64,000 nucleotides of DNA from Bin5 sp965261695 (lineage in GTDB: Bacteria; Chloroflexota; Anaerolineae; Caldilineales; Caldilineaceae). The notes under the pieces were generated by a model. That model saw only the letters and a program-made list of their open reading frames with translations, had not been told where the DNA came from and searched no databases. Shown here piece after piece: positions 40,425-51,100 of the stretch. The position numbers and the translations under genes were made by a program. The stretch is taken from positions 558,001 to 622,000 of the forward strand of contig OZ253474.1 of the NCBI GenBank assembly GCA_965261695.1, in the 5' to 3' direction. Every line of letters starts with the position of its first letter. The first letter of the stretch is position 1.

Positions 40425-41954
40425 TCAGAACGGCCTTGTCTGCGGAGGCCCTGTGTCCACGGAAAAAGCGAGGGCGTCGAAATTGCGGCGCACCAGGTCG
40501 AAGCGCAGACCGGCGCAATCGGGTTCATCCCACAGGTTCTTGAACTCGCCCGGATCCTCCTGCAGATCGTAGAGTTCCCCATGCTCGTGGCCGTGGTAGA
40601 CAACGATTTTGTAGCGCTCACCCCGGTACATGGTGGCATAGCTGCCCTCGTACTGCGCTCGGCCCGGCGCGTCAGGATTGAGGGCGCGGTAGTACTCGCA
40701 GCGGACAAAGTCGCGGTGCCGGTGCAGCGGAGCGTCCCCGCGCAGGAGCGGCAGCAATGACCGGCCCTGCATACCTGGTGGAATCGGCAGGTCTGCCAGT
40801 TCCAGCAGCGTCGGCGCAATGTCGATCAACTCCACCAGGGCATCGCTGACCAGGCCGTCGGGCGCGTCGGCCGAAATCGAATTGGGTGTTGCGGCCGCCT
40901 CGTCCGCTGGATCGGCTGGTTCGGCCGCGGGTGAGCCGTTTTCGTCCGGCAGATCATCGGGGGCCGTCTCTTCCTGCGCCGGGAAGCGGCCCGGCCAGCT
41001 GATGATGAGCGGCACGCGCACCAACCCCTCGTAGAAGCGGCAGCCCTTCAGCAAGAGTCCATGGTCCCCCAGCATCTCGCCATGATCGCTTGTGAAAATG
41101 AATACGGTATTGTCGCGCTGCTCCGTCTCTTCGAGCGCATCCAACAGGCGGCCAATGTTCTCATCAATGAGTTCGATCATCGCATAGTAGGCGGCGATGA
41201 CCTCCTGGGCATTGAACTCTTGCGGCGGGCGAGCCGGATTCTGGAAATCAGCTGGGATAGCCGCCTGCGTGGTCAGATCGCTTTGGCTAAAGAGGGGCGG
41301 CGGCATCTTGGCAGGATCGTAGCGATCGAGATACTCCTGGGGCGGATCGAACGGCGCGTGGGGGTCAAAGACGTTGACGCTCATCAACCAGGGACCCTTG
41401 CGGCGCTTTTCCGAAATGAAATCGATCGCGCGGTCGGTACACCAGGTCGTCTGATGTAACTCGGGGGGAATCGAGGCCGGGTCTTCGCGCAAGTCGCGCA
41501 GCGCAAAGCCCTGGGCGGTCAACCAGTCGGCGTAGGCGTGTCCGGACAGGTAGCGGTCGGTCGGATCATGGCTCCAGTGAAAAACGCGGTAGCCGTCTTC
41601 CTGTGGGCGGGGTTCTTCGCGTCCATGGGCGCCGGCCAGATGGAGCTTGCCGCCCAGGCCGCAGTCGTAACCCTTGTCGGCCAACAGTTTTGTCACGAGC
41701 GGCGCGCCTTCGCCCCACTCTTCATTGCCGTTCATACAGCCGCGCACGTTGGCGGGATAGCGGCCGGTCAGGAAGCTGGCGCGGCTGGGCGTGCAGATTG
41801 GGCTTTGACAGAAGGCGTGCGTAAAGGCGACGCCTTCGGCAGCCAGGCGGTCCAAATTGGGCGTGCGGATATGCGGATTGCCAAGGGCTTGCACCGTGTC
41901 GAACCGCTGTTGGTCGGCGCAAAACCAGAGAATGTTGGGGCAGTCACGGGTCAT
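40425..41954 (-). CDS. type I sulfatase (choline-sulfatase/arylsulfatase-like)
   Basis: A 509-residue alkaline-phosphatase-superfamily hydrolase. NILWFCADQQRFD gives the first metal site, CTPSR (Cys54) is the site for conversion to formylglycine, TGRYP follows, and FTSDHGEMLGDHG supplies the later metal ligands. There is no signal peptide, so it is probably cytoplasmic. An acidic insert lies around residue 330. The start was chosen at the ATG with GAGGGAGAG upstream; the longer frame lies inside an IS end. A formylglycine-generating enzyme is not in view. The ISAzo13-type element sits 23 bases upstream of the start codon. Confidence 0.88.
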   Translation of the reverse strand: MTRDCPNILWFCADQQRFDTVQALGNPHIRTPNLDRLAAEGVAFTHAFCQSPICTPSRASFLTGRYPANVRGCMNGNEEWGEGAPLVTKLLADKGYDCGLGGKLHLAGAHGREEPRPQEDGYRVFHWSHDPTDRYLSGHAYADWLTAQGFALRDLREDPASIPPELHQTTWCTDRAIDFISEKRRKGPWLMSVNVFDPHAPFDPPQEYLDRYDPAKMPPPLFSQSDLTTQAAIPADFQNPARPPQEFNAQEVIAAYYAMIELIDENIGRLLDALEETEQRDNTVFIFTSDHGEMLGDHGLLLKGCRFYEGLVRVPLIISWPGRFPAQEETAPDDLPDENGSPAAEPADPADEAAATPNSISADAPDGLVSDALVELIDIAPTLLELADLPIPPGMQGRSLLPLLRGDAPLHRHRDFVRCEYYRALNPDAPGRAQYEGSYATMYRGERYKIVVYHGHEHGELYDLQEDPGEFKNLWDEPDCAGLRFDLVRRNFDALAFSVDTGPPQTRPF

Positions 41955-41977
41955 GGAAGGCTCTCCCTCACAGGCTA

Positions 41978-43356
41978 AGTAACTGTCCGCAAACAACGTA
42001 GCGGTTTGGTTGAGATTCAAGATATCGATGTTGGTGCAATCATATAGTTCCAAGTTGGACAGATAGGTCGCCGTGTCAGTTGGATTGTTTGGCGTTGCTC
42101 TTTGGAGACCTTGCGGCCCTTCTGAAAAGCTCGGTCAACGAGAAAGGCATTGACGGTCAAGCCGGTCGTGGTGGTTGTGCTGCGGATGTAGTTGCGCATT
42201 GTGGCAAAAGAGCGCAAAGGTTTGCCGGCCCAGTTGCGCGTTATCTGACTGAAGAGACGATACTCGATCGGATTATACTTGGATGCGCCGGTCGGATAAT
42301 GGCAGACCAGAACCGAGATGCCGAAGCGGTCCGCGCATTGGCGCTGCAATTCAGCTTTCCAGAGCCAGGAACGGCAGTTGTTGCTGCCGCCCGCATCACA
42401 GAGGATCAAGAGCTTGTCCTCGTGCGGAAAGCGGGGGCGCGCCGGGTCGGCCCACCACTGTGCGATGGCATGGGCGGCAAATTCGGGCGTATCATAGGAG
42501 TTGCCCAGATAGACATAGCCTTGGTTATGGAGGATGTCATAGATGCCATACGGCACGGCCCGACCCAGCGCATCGCCAGGGAAATCATGCAGATTGACTT
42601 GCTCCGGCGCCTGACGCCAAGTGCGACCTTGGTTGGCGAAGTTGCCGATCAGTTCCTTGTTCTTGGTATCGACACTGATGACAGGATAGCCTGCGCGCAG
42701 GAACTGTTGTCGCACACGACGAATGTAGTCAAACTGGCGGTTGCGGTCGGGATGCACTGCGCCCGTCAAGCTCTTGCGGTTGGCGACCAAGCCAAAGCCC
42801 AGCTTGCGCAGCAGCCGACCGACTGTGGTGCGACCGATCCTGTATGCCTGTGCGCGCAGCCGAGATGCAATCGTGCGCAAGCTTAGTTTCACCCATTTCT
42901 GTTCATCTGTCGCTGAACCAGCGATGTCGTCGTTGACGATTTCCTTGATTCTGTCTTCTATAGCTGGACTTTTTTTTCCAGCGCTGGCCGCCCACCGCCC
43001 GGCTTGCGCACCCGGTCGGTTGGGCGTCCGGCCAAGTCGTCGTTTAACTCGCGCCGACCTCGCCGAATCGTGTTGACGTTCATACCGGTAATCTGCGCCA
43101 GCCGTTCGCTGCCGCCATGCCCGATGCGTTCGGCTTCCAACGCTACGTACCAGCGTCGATGCTGTTCGTTGAGCCGACTCAGCAAAACATTCATGCGATG
43201 GTGGTCCTCTTTGTCTGCATGGGGCTGCGGCGACTGACATATCTCACACTGACATTGATGGATCGGTCTCTGGCTCATCTCTTTGACTCCTTGTTTGTTC
43301 CTGTTCGTGGAGCCATTTTACGCCAAACACCGCTAATTTGTTAACGGACAGTTACT
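41978..43356 (-). mobile_element. ISAzo13-family insertion sequence
   Basis: Ends agtaactgtccg (left) and its inverted copy (right) define an element of about 1379 bp with one transposase in two frames. No clear target duplication is seen. Because of the insertion, the sulfatase gene retains its own ribosome site but not its own upstream promoter region. Confidence 0.85.
42017..43278 (-). CDS. ISAzo13-family DDE transposase in two frames
   Basis: The N-terminal part (42958-43278) has LNEQHRRWYVALEAERIG, SERLAQITGMNVNTIRRG and KPGGGRPALEKK. After an A8 run near 42970 the protein continues in the -1 frame (SPAIEDRIKEIV) to the DDE domain: VDTKNKELIGNFANQG, LLILCDAGGSNNCR and HYPTGASKYNPIEYRLFS. 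The run AAAAAAAAG is a credible -1 slippage site, but a simple mutation is also possible. The end of the frame past KEQRQTIQL may be read-through into adjacent DNA. Confidence 0.82.
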
Positions 43357-43438
43357 AATTACCTTTTTCGTTCGTCGTCCACCGGGCTGAAGCAACTTGA
43401 ACGTTCGAACTATCATGCCGAGCGCTTTCCGAAGTCGT

Positions 43439-44014
43439 TCATTCAGTAAGCGAAGGGGAGCCGAACACTCTCACCTCACGCCAGGCAACCCAGCTCGGAC
43501 TGTCGCGGGTAAGGATCAGCACCTCATTGATCGCGCGCGGCGGGTCGACTGACAGTTCCAGCGTCTGTCCATCCTCAGTAAAGAGGTCAGAGAGCCGCGT
43601 GAAGAGCGTCAACACGCCGGAATCATTCCCCAGCCATAGTTCATGCGTCGTTGGGCCAGCTGGCGCCTGGGTGACAACCATCTCTATTTTATCCACCCTG
43701 TAGAAATCATCAAGGTAAACCAGGAACCATTGCGACGCGGCTGCCTGCGCACTCCAGAGTGTGTTCTCATTGCCGTCTATAGCCAACTGTGAAGTCTCAT
43801 TTCCGGAGGAAGCGCGCCCTGAGCCGGAAACCGCAACATTCTGACTCGGCGGCGCAGGCGTTTCCGAAGTCGCAGGCCGCGTCATTTCCGAAACGACGGT
43901 CTGCGGCGAAACTTCAGATGAGCCGTCGGTCTGGCTGGCTTGCGCGATAGTCACGCAGGCAGCCGCGGCGAACAGGACGATGAAGCTGATCGTCCACACT
44001 GGGAAGGTTTTCAT
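43439..44014 (-). CDS. exported discoidin-like (F5/8 type C) protein
   Basis: A 191-residue protein: Sec signal (VWTISFIVLFAAAA, cleavage near AQAS), a Ser/Thr/Pro-rich spacer to about residue 58, then a galactose-binding-like beta-sandwich (SGSGRASSGNETSQLAIDGN, QWFLVYLDDFYRVDKIEMVV, AWREVRVFG). Such domains bind surface glycans. It is the last gene of the minus-strand membrane glycan cluster but is separated from it by 210 bases. Confidence 0.75.
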   Translation of the reverse strand: MKTFPVWTISFIVLFAAAACVTIAQASQTDGSSEVSPQTVVSEMTRPATSETPAPPSQNVAVSGSGRASSGNETSQLAIDGNENTLWSAQAAASQWFLVYLDDFYRVDKIEMVVTQAPAGPTTHELWLGNDSGVLTLFTRLSDLFTEDGQTLELSVDPPRAINEVLILTRDSPSWVAWREVRVFGSPSLTE

Positions 44015-44224
44015 CAGTCACTCGCTTTTCCATTCAAGGCCAGCATTAAAAAAAGGCCGAAGTCATGACGTTGGTATTGCGGACATGCTTTGCGTAAGTA
44101 CTGAGACTGGTGTCGTTGGGAAATTGCCATGTGTTGTGGTCGCACGGGCCGGAATGCGGGCGCGACCGGACTGCCAGCTCAGCCACATTTCGGACACGCT
44201 CCTAATTGGCGCCTCATCTCGCGA

Positions 44225-46114
44225 TCATGATCGCAGGTGATATACGACGAATCGGGGTTGCGGTTCGTCGTCGACGATGGTCTCGCCACCGGGATGGAGT
44301 TCCCGCAGCCTGTCGATCTCCATCGCGTAATCCCCGACCAGCAGATAGGTCACCGGTCCCTGGTGGAGTTTGCCCAATTCGAATGAACCGAACTCGCGCG
44401 AGCGGTCGATCCCATGGCTGTTCGGGTAGAGGAAGCGGACACTCTCATAGTTGAAACTCCACCTACCTGAGTAAAAGTAGATCGTGCCGGGAACTTCGAA
44501 CGAGTGGGCGGCGGCAAGCCCATCTATATGATCGGGGGCGAAGGTAAACTCGACAGTGGGACTTTGGGTCAGTTCGGCAAAATAGTATCTCAGGTTCCAG
44601 GCGCCGCTTGCGAGCAGGACCAGAACAAGGCCGCCTACAGCGACAATGCGCCCGTGTCTTCCATATAGGCGCTGGGCGAGACCGACGAGGCTGATGGCGC
44701 CAATCGCGGCCACGCCCGCCACAAATGGGACGGCGGCTATACTGCGCCTAAGCGTTCCGGACTCAGGGAGAGAGAATATCTGCGTAAGGATAGCCATAAT
44801 GACAACCATGGCGGCAAGAAGATAGGGCGGGCTCCTCCACTTCGTGATTGACACGGCAAGGCCGATATAAGCCAGCAGCGCTATGCCGATATCCAGCGGA
44901 CCTGCACCGCCCGTGCCATCGACGCCATCAGCCCTCAATTCCCTGATCAGTATTGTCACAGCCGCCCACGCACGCCCGGCGAAGAAAGCCGCTTTGTCCA
45001 CGAAGTCACCGGCCTGCGGGAACTCGTGCGATCGAATCACAGAGGCCGTGGTTGTTCGCTGCAGGTAGTTTGCCCAATTGTCAAGCAAAAAGTACAGAAA
45101 GGGCGACGCCACGATAAGCGTCCCAAGGGCGAAAAGTCCGAGAGGTATTAGAAGGGACTTGCCCTGGTTTCTTTGCAGAAACAGATAGACCGCAAGCGTC
45201 ACCGCAGCGGAAGCGACAAAGGCTGGAAAGGCAAGATAGGTGTAAGGAAGAAGGCCCATAAACGCCCCGGCGACCAGCCAACTCCAACGATTCTGCGAGC
45301 GCATCGCCCACAGCAACGCGGCAGCGGCCAACACCGCCGCGAAGGGAAGCGACACCAACTGGAATCCGAGTCGGCTGAAGTGCATGTGCCAGTAGCTCAC
45401 GGTCAAGGCGAATGCGCCGAATAAGGCAACCCAACGGCCGAATCCCAATCGCAACAGGAGATGGGTTGCAGGCACAGCGGCGATGCCGAAAAAGGCCATC
45501 GAAAGGCGAACGGTGAAGATCGAGGCGTCAGAGAGCCAGAACAGGAACGCCGTCAGATAGATTGGTCCCGTCATGTTGCCCAGGGCACCCGGCGTATAGA
45601 CGCCTATCCAGCCTTCATTTAGAATGCGCACCGCGTCGATTCCGTTCCAGGCTTCATCACCGTGAAAGCCGTTTGGAATGTCCCCCAGGCGATAGACGCG
45701 CAGAAAAGCGGCCAGGACTGTGAGCAGCGCGATGGCGAGCAGTTCCCATCTGTTGCGCAACGCCCAAGTAGACAGACAGGCCCCGGTCCACTGCCAGCGA
45801 GGTGCAGGCGTGTCCCAGAACAAGCCAAGGAGCGGCATCCTTCTACGAGGTTTTGGAGTCGTTTGCATTCCTGCCTCAGTGGAGACATCGCCGCCGGTCT
45901 CAGCCGGTCGGCTTTCCTCGCTAAGGCCGATTGTTGAGTAAGAAACCTGCTCGAAAGGTGTGCCGCAAAAGTCGCAGAAAAGAAATGCGCCCGGGCTGTC
46001 CTTATCGCACTGGGTGCAAGAGCGCGCCAGTGGGCGACCACAATTTCCACAATAGTCAGCAAGCGAGCGGTTTGTGTAATGGCAATTGAAACAGACTCTA
46101 AAGTGCGTTTCCAT
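44225..46114 (-). CDS. GT39-like membrane glycosyltransferase with N-terminal double zinc ribbon
   Basis: A 629-residue protein. Residues 1-52 carry four CxxC pairs (Cys8/11, 22/25, 33/36, 47/50), a double zinc ribbon. A linker leads to about ten membrane helices from residue 125 on. The first extracytoplasmic loop holds GFHGDEAWNG, the acidic DE motif of GT39/ArnT-type lipid-linked sugar transferases. A soluble tail follows. It is very similar to the next gene upstream, so they are tandem duplicates. The donor is probably a polyprenyl-phosphate sugar; the acceptor is unknown. Confidence 0.82.
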   Translation of the reverse strand: METHFRVCFNCHYTNRSLADYCGNCGRPLARSCTQCDKDSPGAFLFCDFCGTPFEQVSYSTIGLSEESRPAETGGDVSTEAGMQTTPKPRRRMPLLGLFWDTPAPRWQWTGACLSTWALRNRWELLAIALLTVLAAFLRVYRLGDIPNGFHGDEAWNGIDAVRILNEGWIGVYTPGALGNMTGPIYLTAFLFWLSDASIFTVRLSMAFFGIAAVPATHLLLRLGFGRWVALFGAFALTVSYWHMHFSRLGFQLVSLPFAAVLAAAALLWAMRSQNRWSWLVAGAFMGLLPYTYLAFPAFVASAAVTLAVYLFLQRNQGKSLLIPLGLFALGTLIVASPFLYFLLDNWANYLQRTTTASVIRSHEFPQAGDFVDKAAFFAGRAWAAVTILIRELRADGVDGTGGAGPLDIGIALLAYIGLAVSITKWRSPPYLLAAMVVIMAILTQIFSLPESGTLRRSIAAVPFVAGVAAIGAISLVGLAQRLYGRHGRIVAVGGLVLVLLASGAWNLRYYFAELTQSPTVEFTFAPDHIDGLAAAHSFEVPGTIYFYSGRWSFNYESVRFLYPNSHGIDRSREFGSFELGKLHQGPVTYLLVGDYAMEIDRLRELHPGGETIVDDEPQPRFVVYHLRS

Positions 46115-46171
46115 TTTCGGATTTAAGTTTGGGCGTCAACAGGAGTCCCTATCGCCGTGGAATCCACTCCG

Positions 46172-48094
46172 TCATGAGCGAAGATGATACACGATGAAAC
46201 GGGGTCGAGGCTCACTGTCGACGATGATTTCGCCGCCGGGATACAGCTGCTCTAACCTGTCGATTTCCTGGGCATAGTGTCCTATGAGTACATAGGTCAC
46301 GGGGCCGTCATCAAGTTTCGTTAGGTCAAAAGTACCGAATTCCTGAGACCGGTTGATTCCAGGACTATCCGGATACAAGAAGCGAACAGTCTCATAATCG
46401 TAGCTCCACCTTCCCGAGTAGAAGTAGATTTTGCCAGGGTCTTCGAAAGTGTGGGCCGATTCGAGAGCCTTAACGTGGTCGGGAGCGAACGTCCACTTGA
46501 ATTGCTGACTCTGCGACAGGTCGTCAAAATAGTATCGCAGGTTCCAGGCGCCACCCGAAAGCAGCACGAGAACGAGAATTCCGACCGCGACATAGCGGCC
46601 TCTCTCTCCTAAGACGCTGCGGACGACGTGGACAACGCCGACTGCGCCGACTCCAGCCAGACCAAACACCCAGGGAACGGCGGTGATGGTGCGCCGCATG
46701 GCGCCTGTCGAGGGGTCGGTTACTACGAGAACTGACAATGCTCCAAGAACGGCCAACAGAGCAAGAAGATACGGTGGACTGCGCCACCTGGTGACGGCGA
46801 CGACGAGACCGACATAGGCCAGCGCCGCGATTCCCTTGTCCACAGCGCCTTCACCTCCGGTGCCATCGGTTCCGTCGCCCCTTGAGTTCCTCATAAGAAG
46901 AGTCAGCGAGTCCCATATGCGCTCGCCGAAGTAGGCCGCTTGTTGTGAGAAGGGCTCGTCTAGCGGAAACTCGTGGGAGCGGAAAACCCAGACCTGACCC
47001 ATACGACCGGTCTGCACGGTCGGAGAGGCTGCCATGTTATAGATGACCGGGATCAGAGCAAGAAACAATCCGAGCGCGAAGAACGCCATTGAGATCGAAG
47101 ATGGTTTCAATCTATTTCTTTGAAGATAGACATAAAAGGCCAAGACGATAAATGTGGCAAGCCAGAAGCTCGGATATGCGAAGTATGTATAGGGCCCAAG
47201 GCCCAGCATCATGCCCGCGATCAGCCAGCCTATGCGGCTGCGGGAACGCATTGCCAACAGGATTGCCGCGGCTGCCAATGTGCAGGCAAATGGCAGGGCA
47301 ATCACTGAAAAGGACAGCCGGCTCATATGCACGTGCCAGTAGCTGACTGTCAGGGCGCTGGTTGCAAACAGCGCCACCCAGCGGCCGAATCCAACTCTGA
47401 ACAAGAGATAAGACGCAGGGATCGTGGCGATGCCAAAGAGTGCCATGGGAAGGCGGGCGGTAAAGATAGAAGCGTCGAAGAAATGAATGAGGAGCGCAGT
47501 GAAATAGAATGTGCCGGCCGCTTGTCCAAGAGCGCTTCCGCTTTGGATGCCAATCCAACCTTCGTTCAAGATGCGCAACGCTTCGAGTCCGCTCCAGGCT
47601 TCATCGCCATGGAAGCCGGCGGGAATGTCTGCCAGAAGGTACAAGCGCAAGAAGGCCGCGACTGCCGTGAGAAGGACGACGGCAAGCAACTCCCAGCGGT
47701 TGCGGAGGGCCCAGTCTCTCAGGAAGGGCAGAGACCATTGCCACTGGGGCGGAGGCGTGTCCCATGTCAATCCCAAAGTCCGCAGCTTGCCGGGAAGATT
47801 GGTTGTGCGAATTTTGAGCCGGCTGAAGAAGCCCCGGTTCTCGGTTATAGGAGAGGGCGGGCAGGAATGCGAGCCGTCTGAATCCGGCAAGGACGCTGTA
47901 GGGAGAGGGTCGCCGCAGGCGTCACAGAAAAGATGATGGCCTGGACTGTAAATGCCACACTTAGTGCAGGCGACGGTCAAGGGGCGACCGCAGCGTCCGC
48001 AGAACAGGGCTGTGGAGCGATTGATTTGCTCGCAGGCAAGACAGGAAACTTGCCCTTGAATTTCGGTCTCTACTGCTAATTCACCAGGAGCCAT
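46172..48094 (-). CDS. GT39-like membrane glycosyltransferase with zinc ribbon, paralogue
   Basis: A 640-residue tandem paralogue of the downstream gene, with the same N-terminal four CxxC pairs (Cys18/21, 32/35, 43/46, 57/60), GFHGDEAWSG in the first loop, VALFATSALTVSYWHVHMSR in the membrane core and a matching C-terminal RFIVYHLRS. The linker between ribbon and membrane part is diverged. It is transcribed with its neighbours; the gap to the 3' gene is 57 bases. Confidence 0.82.
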   Translation of the reverse strand: MAPGELAVETEIQGQVSCLACEQINRSTALFCGRCGRPLTVACTKCGIYSPGHHLFCDACGDPLPTASLPDSDGSHSCPPSPITENRGFFSRLKIRTTNLPGKLRTLGLTWDTPPPQWQWSLPFLRDWALRNRWELLAVVLLTAVAAFLRLYLLADIPAGFHGDEAWSGLEALRILNEGWIGIQSGSALGQAAGTFYFTALLIHFFDASIFTARLPMALFGIATIPASYLLFRVGFGRWVALFATSALTVSYWHVHMSRLSFSVIALPFACTLAAAAILLAMRSRSRIGWLIAGMMLGLGPYTYFAYPSFWLATFIVLAFYVYLQRNRLKPSSISMAFFALGLFLALIPVIYNMAASPTVQTGRMGQVWVFRSHEFPLDEPFSQQAAYFGERIWDSLTLLMRNSRGDGTDGTGGEGAVDKGIAALAYVGLVVAVTRWRSPPYLLALLAVLGALSVLVVTDPSTGAMRRTITAVPWVFGLAGVGAVGVVHVVRSVLGERGRYVAVGILVLVLLSGGAWNLRYYFDDLSQSQQFKWTFAPDHVKALESAHTFEDPGKIYFYSGRWSYDYETVRFLYPDSPGINRSQEFGTFDLTKLDDGPVTYVLIGHYAQEIDRLEQLYPGGEIIVDSEPRPRFIVYHLRS

Positions 48095-48109
48095 TGTCGA
48101 TTGCGTCCA

Positions 48110-51100
48110 TCACTCATTGCCAAAGACCAGAATGCGGTTGTTTTCGGCGTCGGCGATGAGAATCTCGCCGGTGAGCGGGTCGATTGCGATGCCGGTCGGC
48201 TTGGCGAATCGGTTGAGTTCGCTGCCATATCTGCCGAAGCTGGCGCGCACCACGCCATCGGCAGAGATAATGAGTACCTGAGCATACTGAGGATCGCTAG
48301 CGTAGATCATGCCGTCGGCCCCCGCGGCCAGATAGGGTTTGTCCCAGATTTGATCGCTTTCCCAGGTGGGCATGGGCCACTCGGTCAGCGGTTGCAGATC
48401 GGCGGTGAAAACCTGAATGCGCCGGTTCCAGGCATCGCTCACCAGGATGAGGCCGGTCGGGGGGTGAACGGTGACATCGACGGGTTCATCGAAATGGCCG
48501 AGAATGATGCCGCCGCCGCCGACCTGGCGCACGTACTCGCCGCCGGGCGTGAACTCAATGAGGCGCTTATTGCCTGTGTCTGCGACGAGCAGGTTGCCGG
48601 AGGGGAGCATGGTCAGCCCGCGCGGGCCGAAGAGGACGAACGGGTCTCCGTTTTCCCCGCTGACGGTGCCGAAGACGCCCCACTTGTGCAGGAAGTTGCC
48701 GGCGCGATCGAAGGCTTGAATGCGCCCGTTCCAAGTGTCGGCGACGAAAATCGTGCCATCCGCAGCCACGGAGACGCCCCAAGGCTCGCGGAACTGGCCA
48801 TCGCCCACTTCCAGAGGGCCGCCGCCGTCCAGGTCAACGCAACCGCTGTTGACAACGTCGTCAAGGAAACAGGAGCTGCCGAAGGTCAACTCGAAGGAGC
48901 CGTCCGGACTGAGGACGATGACCCGATTGTTGCCGGTATCCAGAATATAGCGGCGGGCGTCCGGCCCAACGGTTAGGGCGCGGGGTGCAATCAGGGGCAG
49001 ATCGGCATAGGGGCCGCTGTAGACGCCGGTGGCGCTGCGCTCAATCTCGGTATAGTCAAATCTGGGAGACTCTGCGGCAGCGGGGGCCACATTCAGATCC
49101 CAGACGAGATTGGCGATATCCTTGCGGACGTACATGCGAAAGTCCTCGACGTGGGGCCATGCGGTCAGGGAGCGGTCCGGGTGGTTGCGGTAGAAAAAGA
49201 TCTGCCACAAGCGGTTACGCCGCTCCGCGTCTGTCAATGCGCCCCACATCTGGGCGAACGTCAGGCCCCGATGCTTTTGGCTGTCCCCATCCCACACTCC
49301 TTTATAGCTCTCTTCCGGCCACCAGATCAGGCGATAGTTACGGCTGACGTAATCCCTGGCCACGTATGGTTCGACGACCGCATAGTTTTTGTTGCCAACG
49401 AGGATGATCGGCGAGGTCATGCTTTCGCTGGAAGGATTGGCGCCGTAGAAGATGGCATTTGGGTAGAAGCGCATATACCAGGTCATGGGCCAGGCGACGT
49501 CATCGTCATAGGCGACCTGAATCTCGCGCTCACCGACTGTGCGCTCGCTGATCTTGTCGATCTCCTCGAGTGCGACTTTCACATCCGGGGCGGCGTGGGC
49601 ATAGACCAGGTACTCGGTCGCCATGTCGTAGTTAAGGAAGGTGAGCAGATAGGAAAAGCGTATCGTCAAGAGAAACAGGAGCGCAGCAGCCACCACTGCC
49701 GCCATCCGCAGTATCTGCTGCCAGCCATAGCGAACGAAGGCCAAACCAACCAGAAACAGCAGTACGAGAATCGCGCCGATAACGGGGATGAAACGGACGG
49801 TCCTAGCCAGAGCGTCGACTTCGCGACCGCCCAAGGGGAAGGATACGAACAACGCTGCCAACATGAACAATAGAGCCGGGAGAAGCGCCAGAACCCACCA
49901 TCCATGCGTGGCCCGCACCTCCTTCCAGTCGATTCGCTTAACCTGGCGTGCGCACCACCAAGCGCCTAAGAGGGCCATGGGCTGCGCCAAGTGGGACATC
50001 AACCAGGGCATTTTTTCGCCAGCATAAGAATAGGCCAGCCAGGCCGCAATCGTCCACCAGGCCAGAAGGAGGATGACGTATGGACGCGCGGACAGGGCGG
50101 GCTGGTAATCTTCGGCTGCCGCCTCGGCGTTGAGGGATTCGGGCTCTTCTTCGGCTAAGGTCTCCTCCTCTTCCTGCGCCCGCGAACGTCTAATGTTTTT
50201 GACGCCACGCCACAAGAGCAGGGTGATTCCGCCCAGGCTGAGGAAAATTGGCAGGATTTCATACAGCAGGCCCTGCAGTAGGTAGTAGTACCACGGTTGG
50301 CTGCCGCGCTGCACCTCCTGCTGATCGAGCCAATAGCCGAGGCTGCCGACGACTCCGGTGGCCAGCCCATCAGCCGAATTGGTGAAAAATGTGGTGAAGA
50401 ATACGATCTGGATTGCCCAGAACATGCCCATCAGCGTCGCCCAATTGGTAAAGGTAATGCTTTGCTCCGGCCCATCTGTGTGAGAAATCCCGTTCCCTCT
50501 ACTGCCGTTCTTCAAGACGACAAACCAGAACATGGCGATCATTACGCTAAAGGCGGACATCAGCAGCACGAAAAGCGCCGATTTAGCTAAGTCTTCGGCG
50601 GTGGAATGGGCGAGCGCATCCCAACCCAGGAGGCGATGGCCGAACGGCGCGGTGAAGGGCAGGACAAGGGTCAGGAACAGGACGGCGAGATCAGCGAAGG
50701 GACCACGAAGGATTCGCTCCCGCCCTGTCAACCAACGCCAGAGCGCGGCGCCGACCAGAAAGACGCCGAAAATCGTGCCGGTCATGAACTGATTTTCTTT
50801 GGTAACAAAGCCGAGGGCCATTGCGCCGACAGTCAGGTAGAGCCACTTCATTTTGCGCTCTTCGACAAACCGGAACATGCCATATACCCAGATCATGGCG
50901 AAGAATACGATGTAGATATCGTTGCGGATGTAACGGCTGTGGAAGAGAAGGCTGGGGCTTACAAGCATCAGCAGGCCGGCCATAAAGGCGCCGAGGCGCC
51001 CGATCCAGCGGCGGTAGAACCAGGCCATGACGATCGATCCGATGCCGGCCAGTGCAGGCATGACGCGCGTGGTTGCGTCGCTTACGCCAAACAGAAAGTA

